The translations under genes were made by a program, and so were the position numbers. Positions 43,120 through 54,980 of a stretch of DNA of 64,000 nucleotides are shown in pieces; positions within the stretch are counted from its first letter, which is position 1, and every line of letters begins with the position of its first letter. The notes under the pieces were generated by a model, which was given only the letters and a program-made list of their open reading frames with translations, did not search any database and had not been told where the DNA came from. The DNA is from Brachionus plicatilis (taxonomy: Eukaryota; Rotifera; Eurotatoria; Ploima; Brachionidae), in assembly GCA_010279815.1 (NCBI GenBank), contig QEOQ01000426.1:168831-232830 (forward strand), written 5' to 3'.

Positions 43120-43871
43120 ACTTTGAATGTTGCAGCATGTTGCATCTATTGAAAATGACCTAGGAATTTTAATCACAAACGATCTAAAAATGTGCGAGCA
43201 CTCAAAAAAGGCAGCTTCAAAAGCAAACTCTGTACTTGGTCAACTAAAAAGAACAATTAAAAAGTGGGATGTAGCAACACTCAAGACTCTGTATACATCT
43301 TTTATAAGACCGCATTTAGAATATGCATCTGCAGCTTGCTCACCATATCGTCAAAAAGATATCAAGATACTAGAACAGGTTCAAAGAAGGGCAACAAAAC
43401 TTGTTTATGAATTAAGACATCTGCCATATCTCGAAAGATTACAAAAGCTTGAGCTTACAACCTTAAAAGAGAGAAGAGAAAGAGGAGACGCTATTCAATT
43501 CTTCAAAATAGAAACTAAAATAAACGTAATTGATTGGTACCATCCTAATAGTATTGCACACTCTGTTTTTGCTGATGGTCCAGAAAATAATATAAGAGGT
43601 AAAAAAAATAGATACATGAGACAAATTACGAAAAATTGTGACCAAAGAGAGTTCTTTTTCTCGAACAGAATAGTACCGATTTGGAATAATCTACCAATTG
43701 AAACTACAAATGTAACCAATGTTGACCTATTCAAGAACAACTACGACAAATTTAAGAAGCATAATAAATGAAATTATAACACATCTGCCATAGAGTGGTA
43801 TCTTTTGTTATCATTCTCCGCAGGAAACTTCGTTTCCTGTTGCAGTTATTATTATTATTATTATTATTATT
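43120..43871 (+). pseudogene. LINE reverse transcriptase C-terminal part (Rex1/CR1-like), best preserved copy
   Basis: An uninterrupted 214-codon frame carries ENDLGILITNDLKMCEH, TLKTLYTSFIRPHLEYASAA, EQVQRRATKLVYELRHLPYL, LKERRERGDAIQFFKI and FFFSNRIVPIWNNLP. It is followed by an untranslated region and ATT units at 43,846-43,871. The palm with the YxDD motif is missing because of 5' truncation, but the lack of stops marks it as the youngest LINE copy of this family in the window. It lies antisense to URB1, in intron 2. Confidence 0.85.
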
Positions 43872-44446
43872 TGCAGAACTAATTTTAAACTTTTAGAAAA
43901 AGAGTTATTCAATTTTTATCATTTGTACTGTCCTTTTGTACTGAACATCACGAAATCCATTTATTTTATTTAGAATGATTAAGCTTTATTTCCTAGTTTT
44001 TTATTTATATTCACTTTTAATCTAGCATTTAGAACTGCACTATAAATTGTAGTGACTTATTCTTTATTTTTAGTTTTTATATTCACTCTTATTTTATTCA
44101 ATAAAATATTTTAAAATGAATTAGTTATCTTTAACTACGCTTAAAGTAGTGGCCAAACTTTAAGTCAAACAGGCTTTAAAAAATTTTTAATTTATTTTTA
44201 TAAATTAAAAATGATCAATTAGTTATAAAGAATATGATAAAAAATCCTTCTTTCTAGCATTTTTTTATAAATGATTATTTAATTGAAAATTTAAAGTTAA
44301 AAAAAAACTCAATTTCACCTAAAAAGAATATTTATCATCTGATTTTTTAATACTACGAAAGACATAAAAATTCAAGTTTAATATTTGAACAGTGATAAAA
44401 AACCTTAGCAAATTTTAAAAACCTATTTTATTTTTATCAATTTTTA

Positions 44447-44640
44447 AATGAAGAGCCAAGAGGCCGACCAAAAAAAAAATAAAAATCAATGAAATTTTTT
44501 TTGCTTAAGTGTGAATTTATTTGTTTTTATTTTTGTTTAAAAATATTTTTTTACTAATAAATAATTAAATTTGCTACTTTTGATTTTCAATTTTTCTACT
44601 TGATTAAATAAATTTGCTACTAAATTAATTTTTTGAAAAA
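44447..44640 (+). pseudogene. MULE-type C-terminal relic
   Basis: EEPRGRPKKK then a stop is followed by a T-rich stretch resembling the sequence after the SWIM-type relic at 30,108. Only the extreme end is left. Confidence 0.3.
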
Positions 44641-44752
44641 TAAATCAAAAATTTAAATCTAATAAAATAGTTAAGTGAAATTTTAAAAGAAAAAAATTTC
44701 ATTTTTCTTAAATATTTTTTCAAAAAACACATAATTAAAAAATAAATCTTAC

Positions 44753-45800
44753 CATAGTCAAGAAGATCATATAAATTTGCCAGTATATAAACAGGATCGT
44801 AGACACTGGAATCAAAACTCTCGTATTTTTCCTCCAATTTTCTTTTGATCGGAAAATTGCGCATTGAATTAATCATGATTGTTTCCTCTATTTTTAATGT
44901 TATAAAATCGCTGATTTTTGCTTGTTTCTGTTCCAAATCATTAGACTTGCTCAGCTTGGAAACTCGACTGAACAACAAACAATTCAATTCCGGGTCCAGT
45001 TGTCTTAATTTGGAATAAATTTCCAAGTCCTTTTCTGCCAAAGTATGCTTATAGTTGTCAGTGAGTTCATTTAAATTTGAAGACAGACATAAATTTTCAT
45101 TTGAGATCAAAGGCTGAACTTTTTTTGTGACCAAATTGGTCAAATTTTCGTCATTGATCAATTTGAGCTGCAGATCGAAAAGCTTTGATTCAAAACAACG
45201 ACCATCGGACAACAAATCAGTCACTTCGTCACTCAGCAGTTCCTCCTTTGACTTGATGGCTAACAAAATGAGCCTAAAAGAGTCCATTAAATTTTTCAAA
45301 TCTCCATCAAATTTTCCAATTTTGTCCAAGTACTTAATTCCAACTGAATCAATTAAATTACTTTTGTTCTTGAGCAAAAATTTAATAAAAACTTTGAAAA
45401 ATTTTTTATTTATTTTGGTGTCTATTTTGTTCAGGTCATATTTGTGGATAATTTTTTGCAAAACGGCATCAAATTGTGACTTGGTCAAGTCCAACTCCAG
45501 AACAAAGGATTCGTATTCGTTCGAGTTCAAGAACTCGCTCACATACGGCTCTATGATGGAAGCTCTATCCAAACTGGTTGCTTGGACAGATTTGATGACA
45601 AACTGACTTATTGCCTCGTTACCAAATGATCCTTTTATCATGGTTTCACTTTTCATGATGGTGGTCATGATGTAATTTAGTTTGGACACTTGGTTTTCGG
45701 TAAGAGATGAATCTTTGCTTAGTTCATTCACTGTGTGAACATTGTGTTCCAAGTTGGTCATTATTACGTCAAAGTCTGCCTCATAGTCAAAGCCATCAGC
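44753..45800 (-). CDS. URB1: URB1 exon 2: central region
   Basis: Exon 2 runs from an acceptor TTTTTTAAG ending at 45,801 to a donor GTAAGA at 44,752. It starts in phase 0, matching exon 1, and leaves one base for exon 3. It opens with ADGFDYEADFDVIMTNLEHN and contains helical, Lys/Leu-rich repeats. It ends with MRNFPIKRKLEEKYESFDSS, VYDPVYILANLYDLLDY, which matches the URB1 segment (FPLxRxL...YDPxFLLPLF) just before the C-terminal domain. The apparent continuation past 44,753 is intron. The middle of URB1 is poorly conserved in all animals, so the assignment rests on the end block and on splice phases. Confidence 0.85.
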
Positions 45801-46282
45801 CTTAAAAAATAACCTTAGAAATTAACGGTAAAGTTAGGCTCATAGAACCCTGTGAAATTCAGTCATCATCTTTTTATTTAATATTTAAAATTGTTAATTT
45901 TTTAAGCAAATTTTTATTGTTTTTTATTACACAATTAAACTAAATTTAATTTTTTTTCTTTTTATTAAAAATGTATTATATTTAAATTTTTTTTAATAAA
46001 AAAATGAATTGTTAATAGTCGTTTTATGGAAAGGGATCTAGCCTGTTGATTAACCTTGAAATTTGAAAAATTAAAATTAATTTTTTATAAGGAGAATTCT
46101 ATCTGAAATGGAGTCAGAATAAAAGCCCAGAATTGCTTAAATCAATTTATTTCACATTAAATTAAGTAAATTTTTTGGTGTGAAAAAAAGAAAAAGTTTT
46201 TTTTTTTCAAAAATTTTTAAAAAAATTTAATTTTGTAAAAAGACAAAATATTACCATTTTTTACATTTTCTTAAGTAATTAT

Positions 46283-46475
46283 CAGAGTTGTTTAAAAGTC
46301 CCAAAAAAAAGTCCAAGTCCAGACTTTAAAATTTTTTTTTTTTTTTTAAATTCCAAGTCTAGAATTTTTTTAAAATTTGCTAGATCAGGCTTCATATCAA
46401 GAAATTTATATATTTTTAAATTTTAAAGCCTGGACTTGGACTTGACTTGAGACTTGTGACTTTTAAACAACTCTG
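46283..46475. mobile_element. hAT MITE (AAGTC family) in URB1 intron 1
   Basis: Begins CAGAGTTGTTTAAAAGTCCC and ends GACTTTTAAACAACTCTG. The flanks GTAATTAT and GTAATTTT match at 7 of 8 positions. The interior is a shortened version of the subfamily seen at 19,859 and 58,283. Confidence 0.8.
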
Positions 46476-46989
46476 GTAATTTTACGTAAAATTAAAGTAA
46501 ACATTTTTTAATATCATTTTTTAATGTAATTAAACTCATTCAATTTATAAAAGCAAATTGAAAGTTCATTTTAAAAAAAAAATTTAAAAATCAATAAAAT
46601 TTTTAAATGATGATTATAAAATAATAAAAAAAAATTATATAATGTGGTGAACCTCAGGTAACTCAGAATGTAGGTTTATTCTATTTTTCAGCACGGCGAG
46701 TAAAAATTTATTTAAAAATATTTGTTTATAAATGAAAATTATGTTGTCAATTAATTTTGAACGTCAATCTTTTTTTTTGTATTTTCAGATTAATAAAAAT
46801 CAAGTAAAAATAAAATAGAATAAATTTTTTTTAAATTAAGTTTAAATATAAGAGAATATTAAAATAGACAAATTGAAAAAATCAGTAAAACCTACCACAA
46901 ATTTAGAAAGAATTATCACAAACTACGAACGATCTTTTTTACAAATATTTTTGTAATAAATAGATTAAAAATAAACTTTACAAAAAATA

Positions 46990-47185
46990 AGTTGAAAATG
47001 ATTTAAATTTAAAAATTGATTTTATCAATGGGTTGAGAAAATATTCTTTTTAATATTGTTTTAATTTTAAATCTACAAAACATGTAAAGCATGTTACACT
47101 ATAATTATTTAAATTAGTTCAAAGATTAATTTTGATATCAAAAGATAAACCCGTTGAATTGATTATCAACTTAAAGATGTCCTTA
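46990..47185. repeat. Half copy of the 61,962 MITE
   Basis: The sequence from GATTTTATCAATGGGTTGAG through CATGTAAAGCATGTTACA to TTGATTATCAACTTAAAGAT follows the right arm of the element at 61,962-62,517 base for base with substitutions. The left arm is not found. The rest of URB1 intron 1 (45,801-49,314), other than the LINE at 48,555, shows nothing I can support. Confidence 0.6.
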
Positions 47186-48554
47186 TTTTAATTTATTATA
47201 TTTATGCTTAAAGTTTTAAAAATTTTCAATATATTTTGTTTTTAATTTTTAAAATATTTTTCTTTGAATTTACTCATTTGGCTCCAAACTGATTAATTAT
47301 TTTAATATTTAAGCTAAGTGTAAATAAATAAAAATTAAACATATTTTTTATTAACAATTGTAAAAAAAAAACCTAATAACATGCATTTTTTTCTTATCTA
47401 ACTTGAATTTTTTATTTCATGTAAATAAATAAAAGAAACTGAATAAGTAAATTTTTAATTTATAATTTGATTTTTGCTGAAATTCGAAAATTGAAATTCA
47501 TAAATTTTTTTTAATTTAAATTCAAAAAAAAATTGAGAAACTTTATGAACAAAATTATTTAGTCTATTTTTTTGCTTGATCTTCAAATAAACCAGCAAAT
47601 ATTTTAAGTAAATTTTATGTACATTTGGCTTGAAACTGAAAATACTCAAATAATTAATAAATGGATTATAATGAGATAAGAGATATGTATGAATAAAGGT
47701 CAATCATGTATTTAATGAACATAGGACTTCTTATTCCACAAAGAGACTGTGAAAAATATTTTAGAAAATGTCGATTATTGGGCAAAGAACGTTAACAGGC
47801 AGATATGCATGATAGTTCAAAGGTTTCAAAGTTAAAGTTAAACAAAAAAAGCTAAATAATTTAATCACAATTTTGTATATTTTTTGGTAGTAAACATAAG
47901 GATCAAAAAGACACAATCTTAAATAAATTATAAGATAAATTTTTTTCTTGAAAACTAAAGTTGTAAATAAATTTTTTTCTGTTCATAAAGTTTTTCAATT
48001 TTTTTTTTGACGTAAAGATGGTGAACAATTGTTCAAGAATTGTATTTGTAATTTTTTTTCGATAAAAAATAAAAACAGCCGGTCATAAAGTTTATCAGTC
48101 CCGAAATTATGTTACAAACTTTAATAGAAAAATTTAAAGATTAAATCAATTTAAAAATGTTTAAAAAAAACAAATTTTGAATGCATTTACGCTTTATAAA
48201 CTCTTGAAATACATTTTTTTCAAAAATTTTTTATTCGTGCTAAAAAGGTATTTTGTTTTACGTCAAAGCACTTTTCCCTTAAAATTTTTGTTTTTTTGTA
48301 GATTAAAAGAAAATTTTAAATATTTTTTCAATTTGTTGTCAATGAAAAATTACAATAAATTATTATTCAGAAAAAAATGACAAATTTTTTTGAATTATTT
48401 TTCTGTATTTTATCCCTTTAAAAAAATTCTATGAAAAAAACTCTTTTAAATGAAAAAAATATCTACGCCTCAATCAAAAGTTAAATTTAAATTGGTGAAC
48501 GTTCACCAATTTAAATTAAGCTCTTTTAAATCCTTTAAGGATTTGGGAAAAAAA

Positions 48555-48790
48555 TTAAACAAAGAATCCTAACAATCCAACTTGATGTGAATGGACTGGT
48601 AGAATGGTCAAATGTATGGTTGATGAATTTTAATGAGGAGAAGTGCAAGGCAATGGTAAATATCAACAAGCATTTTAATATTAATAAAACAATTAATGGC
48701 AAGTCATTAGAGAGTACTAATAAAGAATGTGATTTGAGTATTGTCTTTTGATCAAACTTAACAATAGAAAGGCTATGGGTTTTTTAAGAT
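48555..48790 (+). pseudogene. LINE reverse transcriptase internal fragment (Rex1/CR1-like)
   Basis: One frame encodes ILTIQLDVNGLVEWSNVWLM, NFNEEKCKAMVNINKHF and MNGKSLES-like sequence ending KECDLSIVF and a stop. LxxDxxxLxEWSxxWxMxFNxxKCKxM is the region just after the YxDD motif in Rex1/CR1 enzymes. This copy lacks the 3' end seen in the others. Confidence 0.6.
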
Positions 48791-49314
48791 CGCTATTTTT
48801 TTTTAAATGAATACAAACTTTTGTAAAAAAATAAAACCTTAAAATTTTTTTATTCTTCAATTTGAAATTGCATAAAATTTATAATTTAATGATTAAATTT
48901 TAATATCGAAAAAAATATACATAAAAGCCCAAAGTAGGTTTTTTAAACCCACTAACATTTTTGGTTTATTTGACACATCGTTAATAATAATTACTTACAA
49001 TTTTTATTTATAAATATATAATATAATATTTTTAACATAAAATAAGACTTTATTGCTAAAAAAACTTAAATTTGACTTAATTATAGCAGAATTTTAAAAG
49101 GATAAATCGAATATTGATAGAAACACTACTAGTTTTTAAGTTTTTCAAGTTTTTTTTTAATTAAATTTTATGTAAAAATTTAAAAAAATTTTCAAAATTA
49201 TCATTTAATTTAAATAAAAAAAAAAAAATTGCTTTGCTAAAAAATTTTTTGCTCCAAACTTCACTGCCACAAGACTTGGACAGTCTTTAGAAAAAAAAAT
49301 AAAATAAAACTTAC

Positions 49315-51369
49315 CTTTTCAAGCACTTGTTTGAGCAAAAAGATTAACAATCGGCTTCTGATTGACAAATTGAACAGTTTAACATTCAAATCAGCAGTGT
49401 CCAGGTCCAAAAGCTGTCGCAAATGACCCATAAAAGCCTGTGAACAACTTTTGATCCTTACTTTCTCCTCTCCAATCTGCACTTTAGTGCCAACCATGGC
49501 CTTAATAGCACTAACTCTGTCCGCATACACATCCAAATCCACATTGGCATTCAACAAGCCAGAATAAAACATCAAATGGTCGGACGGGTCGACCAGCGCC
49601 AAAAACCGGTCCAATCCGACCTCACCAGCCTGATCCAACAAAACAATATTTCTTTTTCTCTGGCACAAAACAGTCTCCAAAAATGCACTGGCCGCACCAG
49701 CTGCCATCTTCATTCTCAAGCACAAATACATCAAGTCTGCATCGAACTTGACCATTTCGCTAGAGCTGAGCACTAGCTGAAAAAAAGGCACCAATCGGGC
49801 CATCAAATCGGGCCTTGGCATCAGCTGACCGAGATTGCGCACCAGCACAGGCCTCAGTCTGTCACTCACCATCTCAAAGTTGTTCCTGCACTTGATCTCA
49901 GTGACACACTGCACAAACTCAAGGTAACCAGCGGCTTGGTCAGCCTCCACTTTCAGCGACAAGTCCATCTCTATTTGCTCCAGGTCCATTAGATTCAAAC
50001 TTTGCTGAAATATGCGAATGTAGGCTGTGATCAATGGAAAGTTGGCCGAAAGTTGGTCGAACTTGGGCAAATATTTGCTCAGCAGTTCCAAATTGAGCTT
50101 GGTCTCAAAGTCCTGACACTCGCTCTTTTCCATTGTCATCCTCATGCTGTCGCTCCACTCTTTTTCGCTCTCCACCAAAGCCTTCCATTCTTTGACACAA
50201 TTTAGACAGGCGGTCAACAGCTCGAGCTTGGGCTCGCTCAGCTCTTTGTGAAAATTGAGTCCTAGGGGCATCGAAGTGGCCACTATTAGCTCGAGCAGAA
50301 AGTGTTCGTGTTCATTGCCTTGCAAAAAGCGCTGCAGGGACCTCACGTGCTTGGACTGTTGGTGAAAAAAAGTGGTCAAAAAGTTCACAAAGAGCAGGTT
50401 GTCCGAGGCCAGTTGTTTTAGTTTGACTTTGATGAATTTTTGGGTCAAATCGGGACATTGTCTGAGAGTGGCAGTGAACAGGTCTGGTCCATTGGCCATT
50501 TGGTACACTTTGTTGAAGTCCAGCGCAATCAGCTGGTTGAAAATGAGATGGTTCAAATTTTTGTCTGATTTTAGACCGAGGCTTTTGTCATGGAAAGAAA
50601 TTCCGAATTTGGTAGATGTGAACAGACACTTGAAAAAGTGAATGACCATTTGTGAGACTTGATGGTGCTGGTCCTCGCCTTCATACTCAAACAACTTTGA
50701 TATTTTGCTCAAAATGTGGTCGGAAAAAAGGCGGATTTTGTCTGTTTTGGAAAAGTGCTGGTTGCGGACCACGCCGTACAGCAGTTGGGTGAACAAAGAG
50801 TCCAGGCTGGAGACGAGATCAGAGCCAGTGTGAGCAAAGATGCAGTTGATGAGGGTGAGTGGAGATTTGGAGTCGGATTTGAGGAGAATTTTTTTTATCA
50901 AAATTAAATTGTCGTGGCAGTTGAAAGGTGGCTGCACGTACTTTAGATAGGTGAGGATGAATTGGAGGCTCATTTCGCGCAGCTCAGATTTTTTGATGAG
51001 AAGAAATTTTTCGAGCCAATTTTTGGTCTCGTTGAAGTAGTTGAACTCGGAGCTGATTTGCTTGGCAAGATCGAAAGAGTGGTGGACACACAGGGTGAGC
51101 AGGCGGACACAAGTCTGCTGGATGGGGATGAGGCCCGGACTCGATTTGGACTGCAGGTTTTTTTTGATGATGGAGAAGTTGTTGGTGACCAGGGAGGTGG
51201 TGATGGCGTTAAGTTTGTTCTTGAGGTCGGTGCGGTCTATTAGCTCGAATTTTTGCTCGTTTTTCTGGTCTAGTTTGGTCAATAGGGAAGAAATCTTGTT
51301 TTCCAGGGATGACAGCTGCTCGATTATGGAGTCGTTGTCAACCAACTTGATCTCATCTTCGTGGGACAT
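49315..51369 (-). CDS. URB1: URB1 exon 1: N-terminal Npa1 region
   Basis: Exon 1 encodes 685 residues from the ATG at 51,369 to a donor GTAAGT at 49,314 (phase 0); the apparent 17 extra residues after the donor are intron. The segment near 200-270 (GVVRNQHFSKTDKIRLFSDH, then FFKCLFTSTKFGISFHDKSL) matches animal URB1 (VVQNKxIxKTQKVRFF...LKHGISFYDASLG). CPDL at about 310 also fits the Npa1 domain. URB1/Npa1p works in the nucleolus in early assembly of 60S ribosomal subunits, with partners such as Dbp6 and the helicase-linked Npa complex in yeast. The four exons together give about 1,398 residues, much shorter than vertebrate URB1 (over 2,200) and somewhat below yeast Urb1. The four introns-and-exons agree in phase, so no exon need be missing. 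The start is the first ATG after an A/T-rich leader. The exon is clearly richer in G and C than its surroundings. Confidence 0.9.
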
Positions 51370-51441
51370 TTTTTTTTAATAAATTTTTTATTATTTTTAA
51401 AAATTTATTTTTTTTTTGTTGGGGGGTTCAATTTTTGAACG

Positions 51442-51447
51442 CACGTG
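51442..51447. promoter_or_regulatory. CACGTG E-box upstream of URB1
   Basis: GCACGTGC, an extended palindromic E-box, lies about 73 bp upstream of the URB1 ATG in an otherwise AT-rich leader. Myc-family factors bind CACGTG and control ribosome-biogenesis genes in many animals. That this copy works here is inference. Confidence 0.4.
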
Positions 51448-52189
51448 CATTTTTGGATTTTTTGTTAAATCTTTCAAAATTAGATTTACTTTTCTGTCAG
51501 ATTTTTGTTTTCATTTCTATCTGGTTTTGGTGTTTAAATTCTTTTTGGGTGAGCATAAAAAAAAACTCAAGTGTCCGTGTAATTGGGCGTAAGATGGTGT
51601 AAAAAGGACTGGAAGAATTTTATGAGGAAATGGATAAACAAAAGGTACTGAGGAATTCATGGATTATTTTTTTGTTAAGGGCTGAAATTGAGCAAAAAAA
51701 TTTAGAATAAAATTTAAATGTATTTAGCGAGCATTGAAAAGTATGGACCGTAATTATGGACCTGTCCAGCCCTATTTGAGTGATCAATTAACAAGTGCAT
51801 CATTGAATTAAATTTTATTTTCAAAATAGAATTATTATTTTTTAATTAATTAATTTTTAATTTATTTAAAAAGCTAATTTAATTGTTTGGTGAACTAAAG
51901 ATGACAGACAGAAAAATTATTTAAATTTATAAATTTTAAAATACAAACAAAAATAGGAGCAAAGGCTCTTGATGTTTGTCTAATTATATTTAATTTTTTT
52001 ATTAAAATCATAAATATATATTAATTTTTTCTGAGCAATTTTTTGTAAAAATTATGTAAATAATTTAAGCAAAATTTTTATCTTCTATTTATATGTCTTT
52101 TACTTTTTTTTAATTTTTTTGTCGCTAGTTTTTAACGAAATCACCAGAATTGGACTGGAGTGAAATTTCGACTTGAGTTGTTAAAAAAC

Positions 52190-52488
52190 CAGGGCTGTTC
52201 AAAAGTCATAAAGTCAAAGTCATTAATTTTTTTTTTTTAAAAAAAGTCATTTGACTTGACCTGGAATTTTTTTTCTGAAAAAAGTCATTTCAAAGAATTT
52301 GAAATAAAAATGGCCGCCTTAATAACTACATGGAACGGCAGAAGACTTATTTTAAAAAAATAATTTTTCAAGTCAAGTTAATCAAGTCAAATGACTTTTT
52401 TTCAAAAAAAAATTTTCAAAGTCAAGTCACTGACTTGATTTTGAAAACACTTTTAATGACTTTTTTTTTTTACTTTTGCGCAAGTCTG
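52190..52488. mobile_element. hAT MITE (AAGTC family), complete
   Basis: Begins CAGGGCTGTTCAAAAGTCA and ends GCGCAAGTCTG. TAAAAAAC flanks both sides exactly (52,182-52,189 and 52,489-52,496). The interior (GGCCGCCTTAATAACTACAT) is shared with the copy at 42,416 and a relic at 19,715, defining a second subfamily. Confidence 0.88.
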
Positions 52489-52550
52489 TAAAAAACTTGA
52501 AAATTTTTGTAATTTTTAATAAATTATTATTAATAAAAATTTTTTAATTC

Positions 52551-54055
52551 AATACTTTTAACAACTCATTCAAGGTGGATTTTTTTAATTTTTTTTCTGA
52601 CTTGAGTTAGTAAAACTTTAAAAAAAATAAGTTGTTTTATATTTTATTGAACAAAAAGTGAATTATAAAAAAAGCGAAACAAAAATTTTGACTAATTGTT
52701 GAATTACCTAATTATTTTTAAACTGTCAGTTAGAACATTTATTTATTTATTTATTTATTGAATTGAATTAACCTCCTTTAAGGAGAAGTAAAAGAAAATA
52801 AAGATAAAATTTTTTTTTTGTGTTTTTGTGTTTTTTTAAAAAATGAAAAATTATTACCTAAAAATAAAATTACAAAAATAAAAAAGGAACATTAGTTCGA
52901 AAATAGAAAAAGGGATGAAAGTTAGAAAGCAAGATAATTCGGACCAAAATTCATGAATTTCTTTTATTTTGAATTAGCTCATTTAGGAGAGTTCTGTAAT
53001 GTTTTAATTTTAAATTGCAAAGACATAACCAAATTGAATCAGATATACCATCATTAGAAATCAGATTAATCTTAAGATTTTCTTTAAGTTGGTTTATATT
53101 TACTGAAATTTTTGAGGTTTCAATTTTAAAGTACTCGGAAATAAGTACTAAGTCGGAGGAAAAAGATTTGTTAGAGGGGAGGTCACTTAGCATATATTTT
53201 AAAAATTGTGATGATAGATAATTATATTTAATAAAAGTTAGTTTTGAAAATAGATAAAGTTCATCAAAGTTGAATAATTTTAGTACTTTTAAGACTCGTG
53301 ACATGTGACAGTAGGCTTTTAAACCAAACATTTGTCTAATTAAGCTGTTTTTTAATTTATTTATTGAATCCTTTGTGGTCGAATTAAGAGTAAGAGCCTC
53401 AAGACCATATGTGAATTTAGATAAGCAAAATATTTTGTATATAAATGATTTGAATTTAGGTGAAGAGGTAGGACTATTTTTAGGCAGAAGATATGAAATT
53501 CCAAAAAAGCTGCTCTGAACTTTTTTAAAATTTATAACTGACTGTGTGTTAAGGTCAAGATTAGAATCTATAATGAATCCTAAGTATTTTAACTGATTTG
53601 CTTCTTCAAGTTCGGATCCATTAAGGTGAAATACCGACTTAAATAATTGAGTGCCAAAGTTAACAACTTTTGTTTTATTAGGGTTAAATTTTATTCTCCA
53701 TTTATTCCCATAAGATCCACAAATATCCAAAAGCATTTGTAGATGGGAGAACATTTAGTCACTGTGAACTAGAATATAAAAGACTTAAGCAATTTTACAG
53801 TCTTCTTTATCTCACTTAAAATACGATTTAAAACTTCTTAAACATTGAATTAAAAAAATGTCGGCTCATAAAAAGTACATCATACCTATGGCCATTTTAA
53901 TCGTGTAGTTGTTCCCTTAATTTTGTTTCGCTTATTTTTATAATTCACTTTTTGTTTAATAAAATATAAAACAACTTATTTTTTTTAAAGTTTTACTAAC
54001 TCAAGTCAGAAAAAAAATTAAAAAAATCCACCTTGAATGAGTTGTTAAAAGTATT
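52551..54055. mobile_element. Long-TIR element hosting a LINE
   Basis: The arm 52,551-52,685 (AATACTTTTAACAACTCATT, GACTTGAGTTAGTAAAACTT, AAGTGAATTATAAAAAAAGC) is repeated inverted at 53,925-54,055. A minus-strand LINE fragment fills most of the space between. Before that insertion the element would have been a hairpin of a few hundred bases. No target duplication can be read. Confidence 0.6.
52740..53757 (-). pseudogene. LINE reverse transcriptase fragment, YGDD-family, minus strand
   Basis: An open 267-codon frame starts at FSHLQMLLDICGSYGNKW and continues with WRIKFNPNKTKVVNFGT, LKYLGFIIDSNLDL, SKFTYGLEALTLN and LIRQMFGLKAYCHM. It is the same family as 9,093-9,838, but here without stops. 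The catalytic motif lies just upstream of the break and is lost. The 3' tail is five AAATA-type units at 52,740-52,760. This is the least decayed copy of the family. Confidence 0.75.
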
Positions 54056-54355
54056 AAAAGTCTTTGTGAAATTCAAATACAAAAATCAACCAAAACATCG
54101 GATATCCGATTTTTATTTTTAATTAAAAAGCTTGAATTTAACTTTTTTGTGTCAAATTTTTTTCTTTTAAAAGATAGTTACATATTATTGAAGTTAATTA
54201 ATAAATAGACCTTTATTTTTAAACTTAAGTGTTATAATTGATTTAAAAGGAGAAAAAATGACCTTTATTAGATACCCAATTCAAGCATTAAATTTTTAAT
54301 TTAATGATAATTTTCAAAATACAGCTATTCGTTTAATATTAAAACTGAAAATGGA

Positions 54356-54499
54356 CACTCCGCTAGAACAACTCCACCATCTAGCCTTGGATAAAATAAA
54401 AACTCATGGGATAGACAATCGTCTTTTCGATCTCAGTGAGAACTATATTAGGTGTGGTCTAAAAAACTCAGTTCCTCTGGTAACTAGACTATAATTAGA
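54356..54499 (+). CDS. Short ORF of 47 codons, unknown
   Basis: ATG at 54,353 opens a peptide with DTPLEQLHHLALDKIKTHGI and DLSENYIRCGLKNSVPLVTR to a stop. The composition is protein-like and the GC content is locally raised. It lies about 60 bp before the hammerhead-like core, in the opposite sense, so it may be a relic of a Penelope-like element or its neighbour. I do not recognise it, and it may not be a gene. Confidence 0.25.
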
Positions 54500-54555
54500 A
54501 ATTACGATTATTTTTTAAAAAAATATTTATTTTAAAAAGCTTTCGAATAAAAATT

Positions 54556-54600
54556 AAATTGTCACGACGCGTTTCGACCAAATGGCCTTCTTCAGGTATT
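54556..54600 (-). ncRNA. Hammerhead-ribozyme-like core of Penelope type
   Basis: Read on the minus strand: AC, CTGAAGA, A, a stem GGCC-ATTT-GGTC, GAAAC, GC, GTC. This keeps the hammerhead core CUGANGA ... GAAA, a paired stem II with one G-U pair, and a minimal stem III (AC-GC-GU) before the cleavable C. Penelope-like retroelements are known to carry such small hammerheads in their repeats. Stem I is weak here (three pairs), so activity as a monomer is doubtful. It is probably a relic of a Penelope-like element end. Confidence 0.55.
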
Positions 54601-54980
54601 AAGACTGAAAGAAAGAATAAAATTTAATAATAAAAATTTTTAAATAAATAAAGAGGAATATTTTATATAAAAGAAATAATTGCTTTTCAAATTATTATTA
54701 ATTTTTTATAAAAATAGATAATTAGAATAAAATTAATACATAAAAAATAGTTTTTGAAATTAATGTAAAATTAATGTCGAATTTTCATAATTGAAATTTA
54801 ATATTTAAATTTAGAATAATTTTTTTACAATTCAAAAAATCAAAGTTAACAAAAATTAAAGATAAAAAATGTTTTTATGAAAAACTTAGAGTTTTTATAT
54901 ATTCAATTTTAGGAATTTTTTTGTTCATAATAGGTATATTAAATTTTAAGAAAAAGTTTATAAGATCAGTTTCAGTTGTA

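Noticed and set aside
45127..45606. 159-codon plus frame opposite URB1 exon 2
   Set aside because: Antisense shadow; Ser/Leu/Lys composition results from the coding strand.
47455..47703. 82-codon minus frame
   Set aside because: AT-rich chance frame in URB1 intron 1 with no motif.
51041..51379. Plus-strand frames opposite URB1 exon 1
   Set aside because: They mirror the high-GC coding strand; the minus frame matches URB1 and the plus frames match nothing.
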